Shown here: piece by piece, positions 1-11,911 of the stretch
How positions within the stretch are numbered: position 1 is the first letter of the stretch
Layout of the letters: every line of letters begins with the position of its first letter
Assembly (NCBI GenBank): GCA_034359265.1
Contig: CP136890.1
Coordinates: 66,217,501-66,281,500, forward strand
DNA: 64,000 bases
Origin: Canna indica
Lineage: Eukaryota; Streptophyta; Magnoliopsida; Zingiberales; Cannaceae
Direction of reading: 5' to 3'
Translations under genes and position numbers: made by a program
Notes under the pieces: generated by a model
What the model saw: only the letters and a program-made list of their open reading frames with translations
Told to the model about the DNA's origin: nothing
The model's database searches: none

Positions 1-718
1 TCGATCGAACCTGGGCAGGGCAGACTGCTTAGGCTGGTTTCTTTGCTTGTTTGCTCGTTTCTAGGTTCTGTCTTCACTAAGTCTACTTATATAACAATAA
101 CTTTAGAACATAAATGTTATATAAGGATTACCCCTCATTTGGATTCTATAAAAATATCTAAAAAATCAAAATCCATAAGAATCAAAATTTAGTTTTTGGG
201 GTCTAATACAAATTTTCGAAAAACATAAATTTTCTAATCTCTCGATTCAAATATGGGTAAGTTAAAGACTTCCAAAAAATCCTTAAAAATACCTCATTAT
301 CTAGTTTCCACCCAAGGAACAATTATCACCATTTTTTGTGTCAAGAAAATGTCTAGGTCATATAGCCCTCCAAGGAGCTCCCTAGGCTTAGTGAATTTCA
401 GGACGGTTTCTGGGTTTTCATGTTTTGGGGTTCGAGTTTGGTTTTTGGGTTCTTATGCATCATCATGAGGATTTACAACATAAACTAGATACCTTAAATA
501 TAAACTCTAACTTCTCGAAGAATCCCGAGTGTCGACGAGCGTCCTTGCCAATTTCTTTGATTTCTTCGATTTTTCCAATCGGGGACGTCGTGCGCTAACC
601 AACTTGGAACCTGAAAGATTTATCAATGAAACATTAGTTCTCCTTATCAATCAATTTATCAATGTTTGTTATCATCAAAACCAAGATTAAGACCAAGGTT
701 GAAAACCTTAAGCCAACA
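1..718 (-). mobile_element. Sirevirus-like copia LTR (copy A), truncated by window edge
   Basis: Right part of an LTR that recurs at 956-2973, 14898-16145, 19253-20711, 21318-22942, 44862-46400 and 54743-55640. The right end reads as the complement of the family's 5' terminus (TGTTGGCCTAAGG) and closes with CCAACA at 718. Assignment to Ty1-copia of the Sirevirus type rests on the 54743-55640 copy, which is joined to a Met-tRNA primer site and a Sirevirus-type gag, and on the purine tract beside 16145. No coding capacity. Confidence 0.8.
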
Positions 719-955
719 TCGGCCTTCATGGCTTTAGAATCTTCGTCTTTTTCTGGATGGGGGGTACTGGAGACCTCGTCGCGAAAGACGAAAACTGGCC
801 TCCTCCTTTCAACAAGGGGCATAAAGGAGAAATCATATTACTAACAGACTCTATTTAACACCGTTAGCTATAGGGGAGGTGAGTGTCACCTGAACAAATA
901 GAGGGGAGGTTAGTGTAATTTCATTGAACATCAGGGGAGGTCAGTGTAATTTACC
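719..955. mobile_element. Truncated Mutator-like terminal sequence
   Basis: Wedged between two LTR copies. From about 870 to 955 the motif AGGGGAGGTnAGTGTnA occurs three times, and the last copy runs into TAATTTACCC. This pattern matches the terminal inverted repeats of plant Mutator-like elements. The opposite terminus is missing, so the class is inferred from one end only. Confidence 0.4.
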
Positions 956-2973
956 CAAGTAAATATGCTAATTAAGCAAACACAAGTAGAGACAATGCAA
1001 ACACAATTATTTATAATGGTTTGGCCCCAAAGTCTACTCCACTGCCTAAACATCCCGCTTAGAATTTCCAAAATAGCTTAACTAGATTAATTAGTTTCCT
1101 TACAATGAGGTTGTTTACACCAGAGTGTCTCTGCTCTCAAACTGAAGGCACTTTCACACCCAAAAGTATCCCGCTTTCCTACCGAGAGCACTCTCCCACC
1201 TCAAACCTAAGGACAACTCAACTAATTCTAGCAAACTACGTTTACACTCGCGGATTTAAGCCTTAACACCAAGGCAACCACCAATCATTCAAGACCTAAT
1301 AACCCAAGTCTTCACAAACTCAAATACAATAAAAATAATAACAAAATACACAAACAATAGAGCAAATAAATAATACAACAATTAAATACTTAGCTCCAAA
1401 CACGAATCCTAGCTCCCCTTGATGCCTTGATGCCTTGATGATGAATTGATTAAAGCTCAAAGGCAAGATCAAGAATATAAGGTTCAATGCTAGGGATTTT
1501 GCAAAGAGTGGCTTAATGAAAGCTTAGAATGTGTAAGAAATATCTCAATAGGCTCAACAATTACTCAAGAAGACTCTCATGACTTGTATTTATAAGCCAT
1601 GAAGAGATTTCTGCCCGTTGGCACCACTCGATTGGTAGCCAGCTGATGGCCGGTCGATCAACCATCGATCGGAAGGCTTTGCCCATTTTGAGCGTTTGAC
1701 AGTCGATGACCGACTGATGGTCGGTCGACCAGCCGTCGACCGCCCATCAACCGACACCTTGAAAATAGTCCAGTTTTGACTATTTTTTTGCTCGTTGTTC
1801 GCTTTTGGATTTCGTCCTCCTAGAGATGGCAATGGGCCGTGCCTGGGGCCTGCCCGACATATCAAAGGGGAGGCCCAGCCCGGGCCTAAACCTGCCCTTT
1901 CGGGCTCGGGCCGGTTTGAAAGTTCAAAAGTAATAATAAAATGTTGGTGGTGAGGTTCAAACCGCCAACCTCTCCCTTTAATTGTAATGCACTTACCAAT
2001 ACACTATATCTCTTTATCTGATTTTATTCATCTTTACAAAGTAAACTAAGTAAAGCAAAGTGTTTCGACCCTCTAAGCTGCCACAGACCAGGCTAGGCTT
2101 GGGTTGCACCATGCCTAGCCTGTTGGCACAAGGCCGGGCCTGCCTGGACCTGACATGGCCCACGTGCACAAGGGGGCAAGCCCAGCCCGCCCCTTGGGCA
2201 TATATGGGCTGTGTCCGGCCCGACCCGAAATTCTTCAGGTTGGGTCAGGCACGTCCCAAATTCGGGCCGGGCCCGTGCCTCCCATGGGCGGGCCAGACTC
2301 ATTGCCACCTCTACGTCATCCCTAAGTCTTATATAACATTTCTTAATTTTAAGTATATAATTTTAAAACATAAATATTATATAAAGATTACTCCCCATTT
2401 GGATTTAATAAAAATATCTAGAAAATCAAAATCCTTAAGAATCAAAATCTAGCTTTTGGAGTCTAGTACAAATTTTTGAAAATCGGAAACTTTATAATCT
2501 CCCGGTTCAAATATGAATCGGTTAAAGGCTTCCGAAAATCTCTTAAGAATATGTCGTTAACTAGTTTTTACCTAATGAACAATTATCGGGACTTTTGGTG
2601 CCAAGAAAATATCTTGGTCATATAGCCCTCTAAGGAGTTCTCTAGGCTTTTTAGTGAATTTCAGAGCCATTTTTGGATTTTTCGGGTTTTCATGTATTGG
2701 GGTTTGAGCTTCGATTTTTGGGTTTTGCATCATAAAAGAGGATTACACAATCATTCTAGACACTCTAAACCTAAACTCTAACTTCCCAAAGAATCCCGAG
2801 CGTCGACGAGTGTCCTTGCCAATTTCTCAAAATTCTTCGATTTTTTTGATCGGGGATGTCGTGCGCTAACCAACATGAAACCTGAAAATATTTCTCCATG
2901 AAAATATTAGTTCCATATTTGTTATCATCAAAACTGAGATTAAGACCAATGTTGAAAACCTTACGCCAATACA
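956..2973 (-). mobile_element. Sirevirus-like copia LTR (copy B), split by a hAT element
   Basis: Same family as copy A, in the same orientation. The first ~100 bp seen in other copies are missing at the left. The GGTCGACC-type segment is at 1615-1750 and the end motif is near 2973. Collinearity with 21318-22942 breaks at 1821-2313, where a non-autonomous hAT element lies, and resumes at about 2314. Confidence 0.75.
1821..2313. mobile_element. Non-autonomous hAT element (MITE-like)
   Basis: The termini TAGAGATGGCAATGGG and CATTGCCACCTCTA are inverted repeats. The flanking 8-mers CGTCCTCC (1813-1820) and CGTCATCC (2314-2321) match at 7 of 8 positions, the TSD length expected for hAT. The ends are GC-rich (repeated GGGCC/GGCCC) and there is no transposase. 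The terminus is nearly the same as that of the larger hAT element at 9104-12023, which may have mobilised it. Open frames across it are a by-product of GC content. Confidence 0.8.
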
Positions 2974-3150
2974 TGTATGACCGGGTGGAGCCCTCAGGCG
3001 AAGCCGTATGTTCTGGCTCGAGTCTAGTCCAGGAGTGTGGTTAGGTGGAGCCCCTGGGCTAAGCCGTTTGGTTCAGCTCGAGGTGAGTTTTGGGGCGCTA
3101 CTGGATCTAATCCAACCAGACCCTATAATTCTAGTCCAGTCCAATAATTA
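2974..3150. repeat. Dispersed repeat, second copy at 14583-14755
   Basis: Two copies of a GCCGGGTGGAGC-type module separated by about 65 bp, then GGGGCGCTnCTGGrTCTAATCC and TAGTCCAGTCCAA-type sequence. The same order recurs at 14583-14755, also next to a Sirevirus-like LTR. Probably a fragment of an unclassified retroelement. Confidence 0.5.
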
Positions 3151-4410
3151 ATATAAATAATATTAAGGATAAATTATACTCAACTTCTCTCTATTTAATT
3201 GCATAAGTTTCTAATATTATTTTTAAAAAATTTCAAATTATCCGAAAATTCTATCTTCTCTTAATCATTTAAATATTTCTAAAGAACAAATAATTTAAAT
3301 AATATATGGATTAAAAATGAAACTTGTTCGAATTTCAGTAAAATAGGAATTTTAAAAATCTATTAAAATCGAAAATAATTTTTAATGTACCATAAATGTT
3401 CTTGTATGTTATAATTTTATTTTAGTGAAAAAAATATTAAAATTTAACTTTTAAGCCTCTTCGCCTTGTCTCCTCCCTTATTATCTAACGTTGTTGTCTT
3501 GGGAGTGCATTGTTATCATCAACCTCCACAATCGAAACATTCTAGATTTTTTTTGGTCTCATCTCTTGTTTTCCTTAGCCAATAATACCTTAAGGATTTT
3601 CGAAATGACCATATGATCTTAGTCTCCTATCTTATTCATCGCCCTGTTGGTGCCTTGAAAGCACACCGTTGAGGATCTTCATTTTCCTCCTCCAAACGAG
3701 ATCTTAGGTACAATGTTGAAAATCCGTAGAGGCTAGGAGTTGGGGGTGATGGAAGGAAAATGAGAGGAAAATTGAAGAAATGTATCAGAATTTCATGGAA
3801 AATTACCTAAATATATCATGTACTTTAGGATTTTTCGCATTTGTGACCTATACTTTTATTTGTCTCAATTGAATCATGTACTTTCGAATTTGTTTCAATT
3901 GAATCTTATCATTTAATTTCCATTAGCAGCCCCGTTAAACCGTTGACGTGGCTCACTGACATGTAATAAAAAGTTCTTTTTTAATATTAAAATTTTATAA
4001 AATGAAAATTTAATGTTATAAGGTCCCACCTCTCTCTCTCTCTCTCTTTGGGAAGAGGTAGAGCTAGAACAGCCACGCAAGGCGGTAACAGGCGCCAGTG
4101 AAGCTCATGAGGGAGATGACCATATATGATTACAACGCCGATGATGATGAGCAGCCACTAAAGGAAGCAGAGGCAGTCAGTGAAGTTGGCCTTGGAGCTC
4201 AGCCATATTGCCGCCGGCAAGGATGGGAATCGAAATCAGAAACGTCAAAAAGTTCACGGCCCCTATCAAGGTGTTGCTGCCTTGCATCATTTCGCTCTAT
4301 TCTTTGCTACTTCTATCAAACTCTTTTGTCTCCCAAGGTGGAACCTTTATGCCTTTTTCTAGCTCGTTGCTTCAATGGAGTTGTGACTACTACACTAGGA
4401 CGACGAGTCG
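3151..4410. other. No recognisable gene; AT-rich, one TIR-like stretch
   Basis: 3151-3800 is AT-rich with no gene I recognise. 3811-3960 (TGTACTTT repeats, then GTTGACGTGGC) looks like one terminal repeat of a Mutator-like element, but I did not find its partner. 4029-4048 is a (CT)n run. 4098-4410 is open in two frames but resembles nothing I know; it may be 5' sequence carried with the downstream PIP5K pseudogene. Confidence 0.4.
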
Positions 4411-5896
4411 ATGATGATGTCGACGGAGACCGAGGAGGAGGAAGACGAGGATCTCTATCTTGCGGAGCTCGTGCTCTCTAGCGGTGACTACTACACTGGG
4501 CAATGGGCCGGCAGCCTTCCCCATGGCAACGGCAAGTATCTATGGACTGACGGGTGCATGTACAAGGGCAAGTGGTGGTGATGGAAGACCACTGGTCGCG
4601 AAAAGTTCTCGTGGCCCTCCGGCACCACGTACGAGGGCGAGTTTAGGGCCGGGTTCATGGATGACTTCAGCATATACACCAGTAGCTCCGGCACCTACTG
4701 GGGGAACTAGTCTGATGAACTTGAAGCATGGCCACGAGAAGAAGTCCTACGCCAATGGCGATTACTACGATGGCGAGTAGTACTCTTTCGAAAGGCTTGA
4801 AAACGAATCAGAATGCTTGAGAAGTCTCAGCAACAATTCAATTCTGAAAGAGTAGAAAGCTAATAAATTTTTTTGTAAATTCATTCTCTTCTATCTTGGA
4901 CATGTTTTCGATTGGCTACCTAATATCCTTCTCACTATTTCAAAACTACTCTTAACAAAACTCCTACAACACTTTGAATGAATGGAACTCTAAGAGTAAA
5001 TATGCAGTTTCCTTCATTTGTGGCTTTAGAAAACTAAGGCTATGAACTCAGAGATCCTAAATTTTATCAATTAATTTCTTACCCTCCGACTTGATATTTG
5101 TATTTGAGATCTTCAATTAGTTTTCTTATTAACTATAATAGACTACTCTGCTTATAGCTTTAGCAGGAAATCTAAATTAGTATATTAGTCGTGCATGCAA
5201 ATTCGAAGGAAGGCTCCAAGTGCTACTATGTTATATGTTAATTATTGCACTTATTAATCAATAAGATTTACATACTGAAAGTGAGCATCTTTCTGTGTAA
5301 GATTCATCTTTCTAATTTCACACCGAAGACTTTTTCCTGATATGCCTCCTACATCTACATAACATTTGTTTCTGCAGGTCTTTCTGAGAATGCTTCAAGC
5401 ATGACCAAGTTTTTTGGTCTTCACTGCGTGAAGTTAACTGGAGCTGCACAAAAGAAGGTAAGAATGTAGGGACTTTATTGTTTTACTAGAAATATCATTT
5501 TGATGGCTTATACTTATAAGGTTTCTTTCTTATTTTGCAATTCATTAGGTCCGCTTCGTTATAATGAAAAACTTGTTCTACTCTGAGTTTGACATTCATC
5601 GACGCTTTGACTTGAAAGGATCATCCCATGGCCGTATGACCAATAAGCCAAAGTCAGAAATTGATGAACACATTACTTTAAAAGATCTTGATCTCAACTT
5701 CATATTTCGAATGCAAAGGTCTTCGTTTCAAGAGTTCCAGAGCTACTATATCAATTATGCTTAAATTCTTCATTCGTGATTTTCTTTCTATCCTAAATAT
5801 ACATTCCATATTTTGTTTATATGTAGAATTAGAGGTTATGTATATTTTTACAAGCAAGTTGACAGAGATTGTGAATTTCTTGAGCAGGAGAGGATC
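4411..5896 (+). pseudogene. PIP5K: Phosphatidylinositol-4-phosphate 5-kinase pseudogene (MORN + kinase fragments)
   Basis: From ATG at 4411 an acidic leader runs into plant PIP5K MORN repeats: SGDYYTGQWAGSLPHGNGKY, an in-frame stop, then WPSGTTYEGEF and NLKHGHEKKSYANGDYYDGE in other frames. After a ~550-bp intron-like gap, 5378-5456 encodes an exon piece (MTKFFGLHCVKLTGAAQKK) ending at a GT donor. An AG acceptor at about 5549 starts an exon with [20 protein letters not shown] and [16 protein letters not shown] last piece at about 5852-5896 encodes QVDRDCEFLEQER. This is the order of the plant type-B enzyme, which makes PI(4,5)P2 at the plasma membrane. The MORN array is short, the linker is missing, and the activation loop and C terminus are lost after 5896. 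Stops and frameshifts make it non-functional. Retained intron borders argue against a retrocopy. Confidence 0.9.
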
Positions 5897-6047
5897 AGTC
5901 GACCGAAGAGGACAAGCGGCTGGTCGTGGGAGAAGTAGAGGAAGAACCAGGCAACGAGGAGGGCAACGAAGGCGAAGAGGGAAGCAAGTGGCAAGGAGGG
6001 CGTAGAGTTGGGCGGTGCTGAAGAGGGTTGGAGCTGATAACAGCTCG

Positions 6048-6378
6048 GTCATCTGACCATTGAGTATCTCTGAGTAAAATCAGAGCGTTGACACCGGCAC
6101 TTCGTCGGTGTAAGGTATGGAGTCGCACCATTACCATGCCCATATGCAGGTGTTGTATCTCTGAGTAAAATCAGAGCGTTGACACCGGCACTTCGTCGGT
6201 GTAAGGTATGGAGTCGCACCATTACCATGCCCATATGCAGGTGTTGAAGTCCTTCCTGCACTAACAAGTTGTAACTTTGATCAGTAATAAAAGGGAGTTC
6301 TACCTGTGCTCCCTCAGTTATTCGGTTGGCTGAGCCGGGTTTCCGCCAAAAATAATCATTGGCGGAGCCAAAAATCAA
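6048..6378 (-). pseudogene. Possible caulimovirid-type movement-protein-like remnant
   Basis: The minus-strand translation contains LPFITDQSYNLLVQEG and, downstream, LHRRSAGVNALILLRD followed by a W-DDRAVI-like stretch. To me this resembles the movement-protein region of endogenous plant pararetroviruses or related polyproteins; I am not certain. It is a short remnant broken by a 91-bp internal duplication and by stops, with no neighbouring protease or reverse transcriptase. A host or retrotransposon origin is possible. Confidence 0.3.
6065..6246. repeat. Perfect 91-bp tandem duplication
   Basis: Copy 1 is 6065-6155 and copy 2 is 6156-6246. Reading base by base I see no difference between them. 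The unit begins TATCTCTGAGTAAAATCAG and ends ATATGCAGGTGTTG. Identity in an otherwise decayed region implies a recent duplication or an assembly artefact. Confidence 0.9.
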
Positions 6379-6837
6379 GAATAGGTGGGCAAATTTTTAA
6401 TTTTTTCAAGACAAGGAGCAAAATATAAATTGAGGAGGACAAATATTATATATAGGGTGAAAATTTTACTTTTCCCTTATGTAATAAGACAAATTGAAAT
6501 TTGATGGGAAACAATTACCCCCACCCTCTCCTCTACATGGCTCCACCGGTGAAAATGACAAAGGTGAAGCAATTTTTTTTAGTTAAGTATGTTCTTTTAC
6601 TTTTTTAGTTCAGTATCTTATCTTACTAAAACAAAATATTATTTAATATCCTTATTTATTAAAATGGTACACGACGACATTTAAGGTATATCAATACATA
6701 ATGGTTTTAATTTTGATGAAAAAATATGTAAGGTCTTGTTTTAGTCATTTGGAACAATAAATTTCGGTTTTGATTATTTATTGTAAAATATCGACGTTGT
6801 AGTTGATTTTATACCACAAATGGAAAAATATTGCTCC
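6379..6837. other. No gene seen
   Basis: AT-rich sequence with many short stops in all frames and no repeat terminus I recognise. Confidence 0.5.
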
Positions 6838-6846
6838 TTTAATTTA

Positions 6847-7502
6847 GGGAAAATCATACTTTTGATCTCCACAGTTTGCTCTAAGTTTAGTTTTAATCCA
6901 CATAATTTCAAAAATTTTATTTTTAATCCCAACACTTTATTTCCGTTTAGGATTTAGTTCCCATCGTCACCTGCAACCAAAACGGAGTTAACGTGGATAA
7001 TAGATGCTGACTGGACATTGCTGACATAGAGTCTACATGGACCAATTTTGTAAACTATGGGGACTAAAGCCAAATTTTATAATTTATGGGGACAAAAATT
7101 AAAATTCGAGTAAACTATGAGACCAAAATTATTATTTTTACTAAAAAATATGAAAAAAAAATCACAAAATATTTTTAATATATTTATAAATAATTATAAT
7201 ATATAAAAATATTAAAATTGAGCACACTATAATAATTTACGTTAATTTAGGTGGATTTAATCCGACGCCGTGATTAGGCATCAGTTTTTATTCGTTAATT
7301 ATCCTGATTTAGGATGAATTTCGCAGTGGCTGCAGAATTCAGCACATGTTATTCACGTCAGCTTCGTTTAGACCTTATGTGACGGTAATGATCAAATCTT
7401 AAACGAAAATAAAATATGAGATTTAAAACTAAAATTTTAAAACCTTGAGGGTTAAAATTAAAATTTAAGTAAAATTGTGTGGACCAAAAGTATATTTTCC
7501 TT
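6847..7502. mobile_element. Mutator-type MITE with perfect 9-bp TSD
   Basis: The left end (GGGAAAATCATACTTTTG) and the complement of the right end (GGAAAATATACTTTTGG) open inverted repeats that stay similar for about 150 bp on each side. TTTAATTTA occurs at 6838-6846 and again at 7503-7511, a 9-bp TSD typical of Mutator-like elements. The interior has no coding sequence. Length 656 bp. Confidence 0.8.
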
Positions 7503-7804
7503 TTTAATTTAAAATCAAAATAAATTTATAAAAGTTTAAATATGATAAAGAATGCTAATAATATTAATTATATAAAATATATTTTTTATAGTATACGAAG
7601 ATATATGATATTGATACATAGAAAATCATTTTTAATAATGCAGAAAAATATCGGCTGAATTTTCATAAAAATATCAAATATATTAAAAATAATATCAGAA
7701 GGCATACGACAGTAGAGTTCAATACAGGAAGCTCAATGCAACTTGTCTCATAATTAATTTTTTTTAAAATGCCAGTCTGACCCCACCGGCAGAAGTGTGC
7801 TTTA

Positions 7805-8293
7805 GGGCCCGTTTAATTCGCAAATTGTTCATCACAGAACATCAGACAGGGACAAGGATAGGACATTAGATGTCCTGGGACAATAGCTATACCATGTTTA
7901 TTTCGTCAAGAACAGGACACAATATTTCGTCCCGTCCTTCGTTTGTTTCGCTATAACAAAGTACTATACATGATAAAACAACTAAAATACCCTTGTAAAT
8001 TAGTCTTAAAATTAATTAATATGTAAAAAAATATTAATATATAGTATCAAATACTTTAATACAATAAGAAGTTTTAGTTTAACTTTAATACAATAAGAAG
8101 TTTTGACTATTGCAGCCCTTGTCCTCTACCCGATTTCGGTGTATCGAAAAATTTCTCGGTACATCGAAACGGATGGAAATTCTATCTCGGACAAGGAGAA
8201 GTCCTTCTCCCGAAGCTTCTTTTGCAAATCAAACGGGGGACATGGGCGAATGTCCAGTCTAGTCCTCTATTTTTTAGCAAACCAAACGGATCC
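7805..8293. mobile_element. PIF/Harbinger (Tourist-like) MITE
   Basis: The ends GGGCCCGTTT and AAACGGATCC are inverted repeats, continuing to TTCGCAAA on the left and TTTAGCAAACC on the right. TTA flanks both ends (7802-7804, 8294-8296), the 3-bp TSD of this superfamily. The short open frames inside are not genes. Confidence 0.65.
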
Positions 8294-8296
8294 TTA

Positions 8297-8639
8297 GTGC
8301 CCCGGTCATCTTCAAGAAGAGGAATTATTCCAACGTAAACAGTACCTGTCATTTCCAAAGCAGAGCCCTTGTGCAAGATCGTCTCAAAACAGTGCCCTTA
8401 TTTTGTAGGTCCCTGTGATCACTGATCAGGGCCGTGGGCAAGCCTTTCTACCCTTCCTAGCTTTTTAGCTTTCTTCTTAAGAGTTCCGACTTCCCAATAT
8501 GTATTTTAAATATTTAACTATAGCCATGTACTTGATAACTCAAGTCTTCTCGCATGTTTTTTTTTAATAGAAAAAGATAAAAACAGAAACTTTAGTTCTC
8601 CGTTTAATTTAAGTTTGAATTATAGAAGGATAAAATTAG
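8297..8639. other. No gene seen
   Basis: AT-rich, non-repetitive as far as I can see, with no open frame of note. Confidence 0.5.
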
Positions 8640-8947
8640 TATTGTAAAAGATTAATTACATAATCTATTCCGATTTTTAACTTCATTTTTTTCAAATATA
8701 TCTTATCTTTTTATTGATTTTTAACTTTATTTTTTTCAAATATATCTTATCTTTTTATTTGTAACAATAACATACCTCACTTTTTAATTTTTTTTCAATC
8801 TATCCTGTTGTACGTTAACGAGACGTCATAATAGCCGTTTGGATGCTGACTGGATGCTGATGCGGATCAAGAGCCCAGTCAACATCCAAAAATATTAATA
8901 AAATAATCCATTCAAAAATATATACCAACAAAATCTCGGTCCCCATC

Positions 8948-9103
8948 ATGGAAATGAATGAGGACGAGGGAATGCTAACGGTGGAGGACTTGGAGATGAT
9001 GGGTGAGGTCAACTTGCTCATCATGGGCTTCGAGGAGGAAGCTTTCGTCCCAACAGTTGGAGGAGCCGCCTCAGCGGCGGCGGCATTCTTAGGCGATGAC
9101 GAT
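8948..9103 (+). CDS. Unidentified short open frame inside the Mutator-like element
   Basis: ATG at 8948 opens MEMNEDEGMLTVEDLEMMGE, continuing through an acidic and alanine-rich stretch (GGAASAAAAFLGDD). If the hAT element and one TSD copy are ignored, the frame continues from 12032 with GLGDHFLMPPWGREN and enters the right terminal repeat. I do not recognise the protein. The composition is GC-rich and coding-like, unlike the AT-rich surroundings, which suggests a captured exon fragment. It is interrupted at 9104 and cannot be expressed as one product now. Confidence 0.4.
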
Positions 9104-9666
9104 TAGAGGTGGCAATGGGTCGTGCCTGGGACGGCCCAGGTCCGGGCCCGGGCAGGCCAGGTCACATTTCAGGCCGTGCCTGGCACAACTCGAAAGTGCA
9201 GCGGGCAGCACAGGCCCGATCCCGCTAAGTCGGGCTCGGGGCGGCCCGAAAATTAAGTTTTTAAATTTTTAAAGATTTAAAATTTAATTTTAAAAATTAA
9301 TGGTTACGAGTGAGTTATGAACTTAGACCTCTAATTTTATTTAAGATAGCTTAACCATTGTACTAAATTTTATTATATATTTTTTAACACATTTTTTATA
9401 TGTAACACTGTAACGCAGTACAAATTAATAAAAAGATTTTTAAAAATTAAATTATAATTAAATTTTTATTTATGTTTAATACAAAAATATTCATCCAATG
9501 ATAAAATAATTTTTTTTAATATTATAATAGATCGCACCGTAAAAGGTTGCCTACGTATCTTCTATAGCTAAACTTATACTTCCCAATGATTAACTATAGA
9601 AGGATCAGGTCTACGTAGTTCTTTTTACATTTTTAATCACTCATAGTCCCGGTGATTTAACTTGTA

Positions 9667-11560
9667 ATTGGACCAGCAGCACCAGCTTTGCTTGTTTGAG
9701 CTTCCTCCTCTCCCGATGATGAAGTGTCGTGTACTCCCTTATCTTGTAGTCTATCTTCAGCATCCAACTAGTCTTTTAAGCAAATGCACATTTCAACCGT
9801 TTCTGCACTCATTCGGCTCCTTCTTTCGTCGAGAATTCTATTTTCTGCACTAAAACAAGACTCGGAAGCTACTGTAGACACAAGAACAGTTAGTATATCA
9901 CGTGCCATGATAGAAACAATAAGATACACATTTTCTTATTTTTTTCACCATGCTAAAATCTCATTATCATCTATTTTATCAGAATGATTATGATCTAGAA
10001 AAAAAAGTAATTCATTAAAATTAGTAAATTTAGTTTTTTTTATCCTACGACTAAGTTGAGAATTAATATTATTTCCACTATCATCTTTTAATCTAGAAGA
10101 AGAAGATGTTGTCTTATTTGTAATTGTATCACCAAATTTTGAAGCATAGAATACAAACATAGAATTCAATAAATTTTAATTTTTTTTTTTCTTCAACATT
10201 ATCTAATTCAATATTCTTATAATAATGATCTAACAACATATTTAAACTATCAATTTTCATTCTAGGATCTAAATATATTGCTAAATAAAATAAAGTAGGT
10301 ATATCTGACCAATACTTTTTAAATTTAGATTCTATTAAAGAAATAATTTGTGCAAATAAGAATGATGTCTATATGAAGAAAATACTTCACTAATACGAAC
10401 TATATGTGAAAGAGTTAAATTATATGTAGGATAATAAACACCAGAAAATTGTTCGATAGCTTTATTAAAAAGCTCTAAATTTTATAATATGCCCAGCAAC
10501 TAACTAATCATTATCATTAATTGGATCACCAGGCATATTTTCATTGTAAAATATTGTAAGGATCTCTTGATATCTTGTAGTAGACATAAGCATATGATAT
10601 GTTGAATTCCATCTAGTAATAACATCACCATTAAATTTTTTAAATGGTTTATTAAAAGATTGACATAATTTTTTAAATTCTTGTGTTCTTGCTTTTGAAG
10701 AACGCATATATCTAATAACATCTCTTATTTTTTCTACATGTATATTTACTAGTTTTAAACCATCTTGTACACATAAATTAAGAACATGACAAACACAACG
10801 AACATGAAATAATTTACCATCTAATATTGGCTTACATAACTGTATAAGGGGAGGAATAGCAGCATCATTACTAGCATTATCAAAACTAATCGAAATTTTT
10901 TTATCATTTATATTATAGAAAGATGCTACTAATCTAATAGCAGAAAAAATGGCAACAGAAGTGTGTGGATATTCAAAAATTTTAAAACTAATTATTCTTT
11001 TTTGCAAAATAAAATTTTCATCAATCCAATACGCAGTAACACAAATGTAAGAATTAGTAGTACGTTGACTAGACCAAACATCAGATGTTAAAGAAATTTT
11101 TGATTTATTATTTTAAAAACTAGTTATTATATTTTCTCTATATATAAAAAATAATTTTAAAGCATCACGTTTCATTGTATTTCGAGTAATTTTTTTATAT
11201 TTTGGTTGTAAAGTATTTTGAATCCAACTAGAAAATCTTGGTTGATCAACAAAACTAAAAGGAGATTCACTTTGAACAATTAATTTTGCAAGTTCTCGAC
11301 GTTGAAAATCATGATCATACGAAAAAGCCGTTAAATTAGAAGAAGATAAATTAAGAATTTGTTGAGCTTGTGCAACCTTATTGTCATTACCCTTTGCATG
11401 ACGTAATAGATGACCAGTTCCTCCTGTTGTTGAAGCCAAAAGAATTTCTTGACATTTTTTGCCCCGGGCTGTTGTTATGGTGCCATCAGCTTCAATAATT
11501 TTCTCAAAATATTCTCATACCATATTTTTTTTTCTACCTGATGGACATAAATTAATAGAT
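9667..11560 (-). pseudogene. hAT transposase (zinc-BED / RNase H-like / hATC), broken
   Basis: Read from high to low coordinates. A partial zinc-BED-like N terminus lies near 11560-11440. 11439-11113 encodes TGGTGHLLRHAKG, then FSFVDQPRFSSWIQ. 11007-10504 encodes the RNase H-like core with SFDNASNDAA, LFHVRCVCHVLNLCVQDGL and RWNSTYHML. 9913-9667 encodes the hATC dimerisation region with STVASESCFSAENRILDERR. The order and total length match plant hAT transposases of about 600-700 residues. Stops and frameshifts separate the blocks, most heavily at 9914-10500, so no functional product is expected. The enzyme would cut at the TIRs of this family, including the small element at 1821-2313. Confidence 0.85.
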
Positions 11561-11848
11561 GGACTTATCTCTATGTTTTGATTTTGTTGAGTGGTAGGAG
11601 TAGTAGGAGGCATTTCTTCTAACATATTTGATCTAGTTTGTGGAGTATAACCTGAAAAATCTCCATCCGCTATTAGTAAAAATTAAAAATATATAAAGTA
11701 TAAAAATTATACTGATCAATGAAATAAATTTAAGAGATTAAAAAAAAATGACAGCAATCTTGAATCTTTGTCTCCTTGATGAACTTAGAATGTTGTTGAG
11801 AATGATTGTAAATGAACTTAGATTGTTGAGAGTAAGAGAGTAAGAGAA

Positions 11849-11876
11849 TTGAGAGTTGAGAGTTGAGAGTTGAGAA

Positions 11877-11911
<35 letters not shown>
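11849..11911. repeat. 7-bp microsatellite (TTGAGAG)n
   Basis: About nine near-perfect TTGAGAG units upstream of the hAT transposase, within the element's presumed 5' leader. Confidence 0.85.

Noticed and set aside
2060..2452. 130-residue plus-strand open frame
   Set aside because: It spans a hAT terminus and LTR sequence; the openness comes from GC-rich GGGCC repeats.
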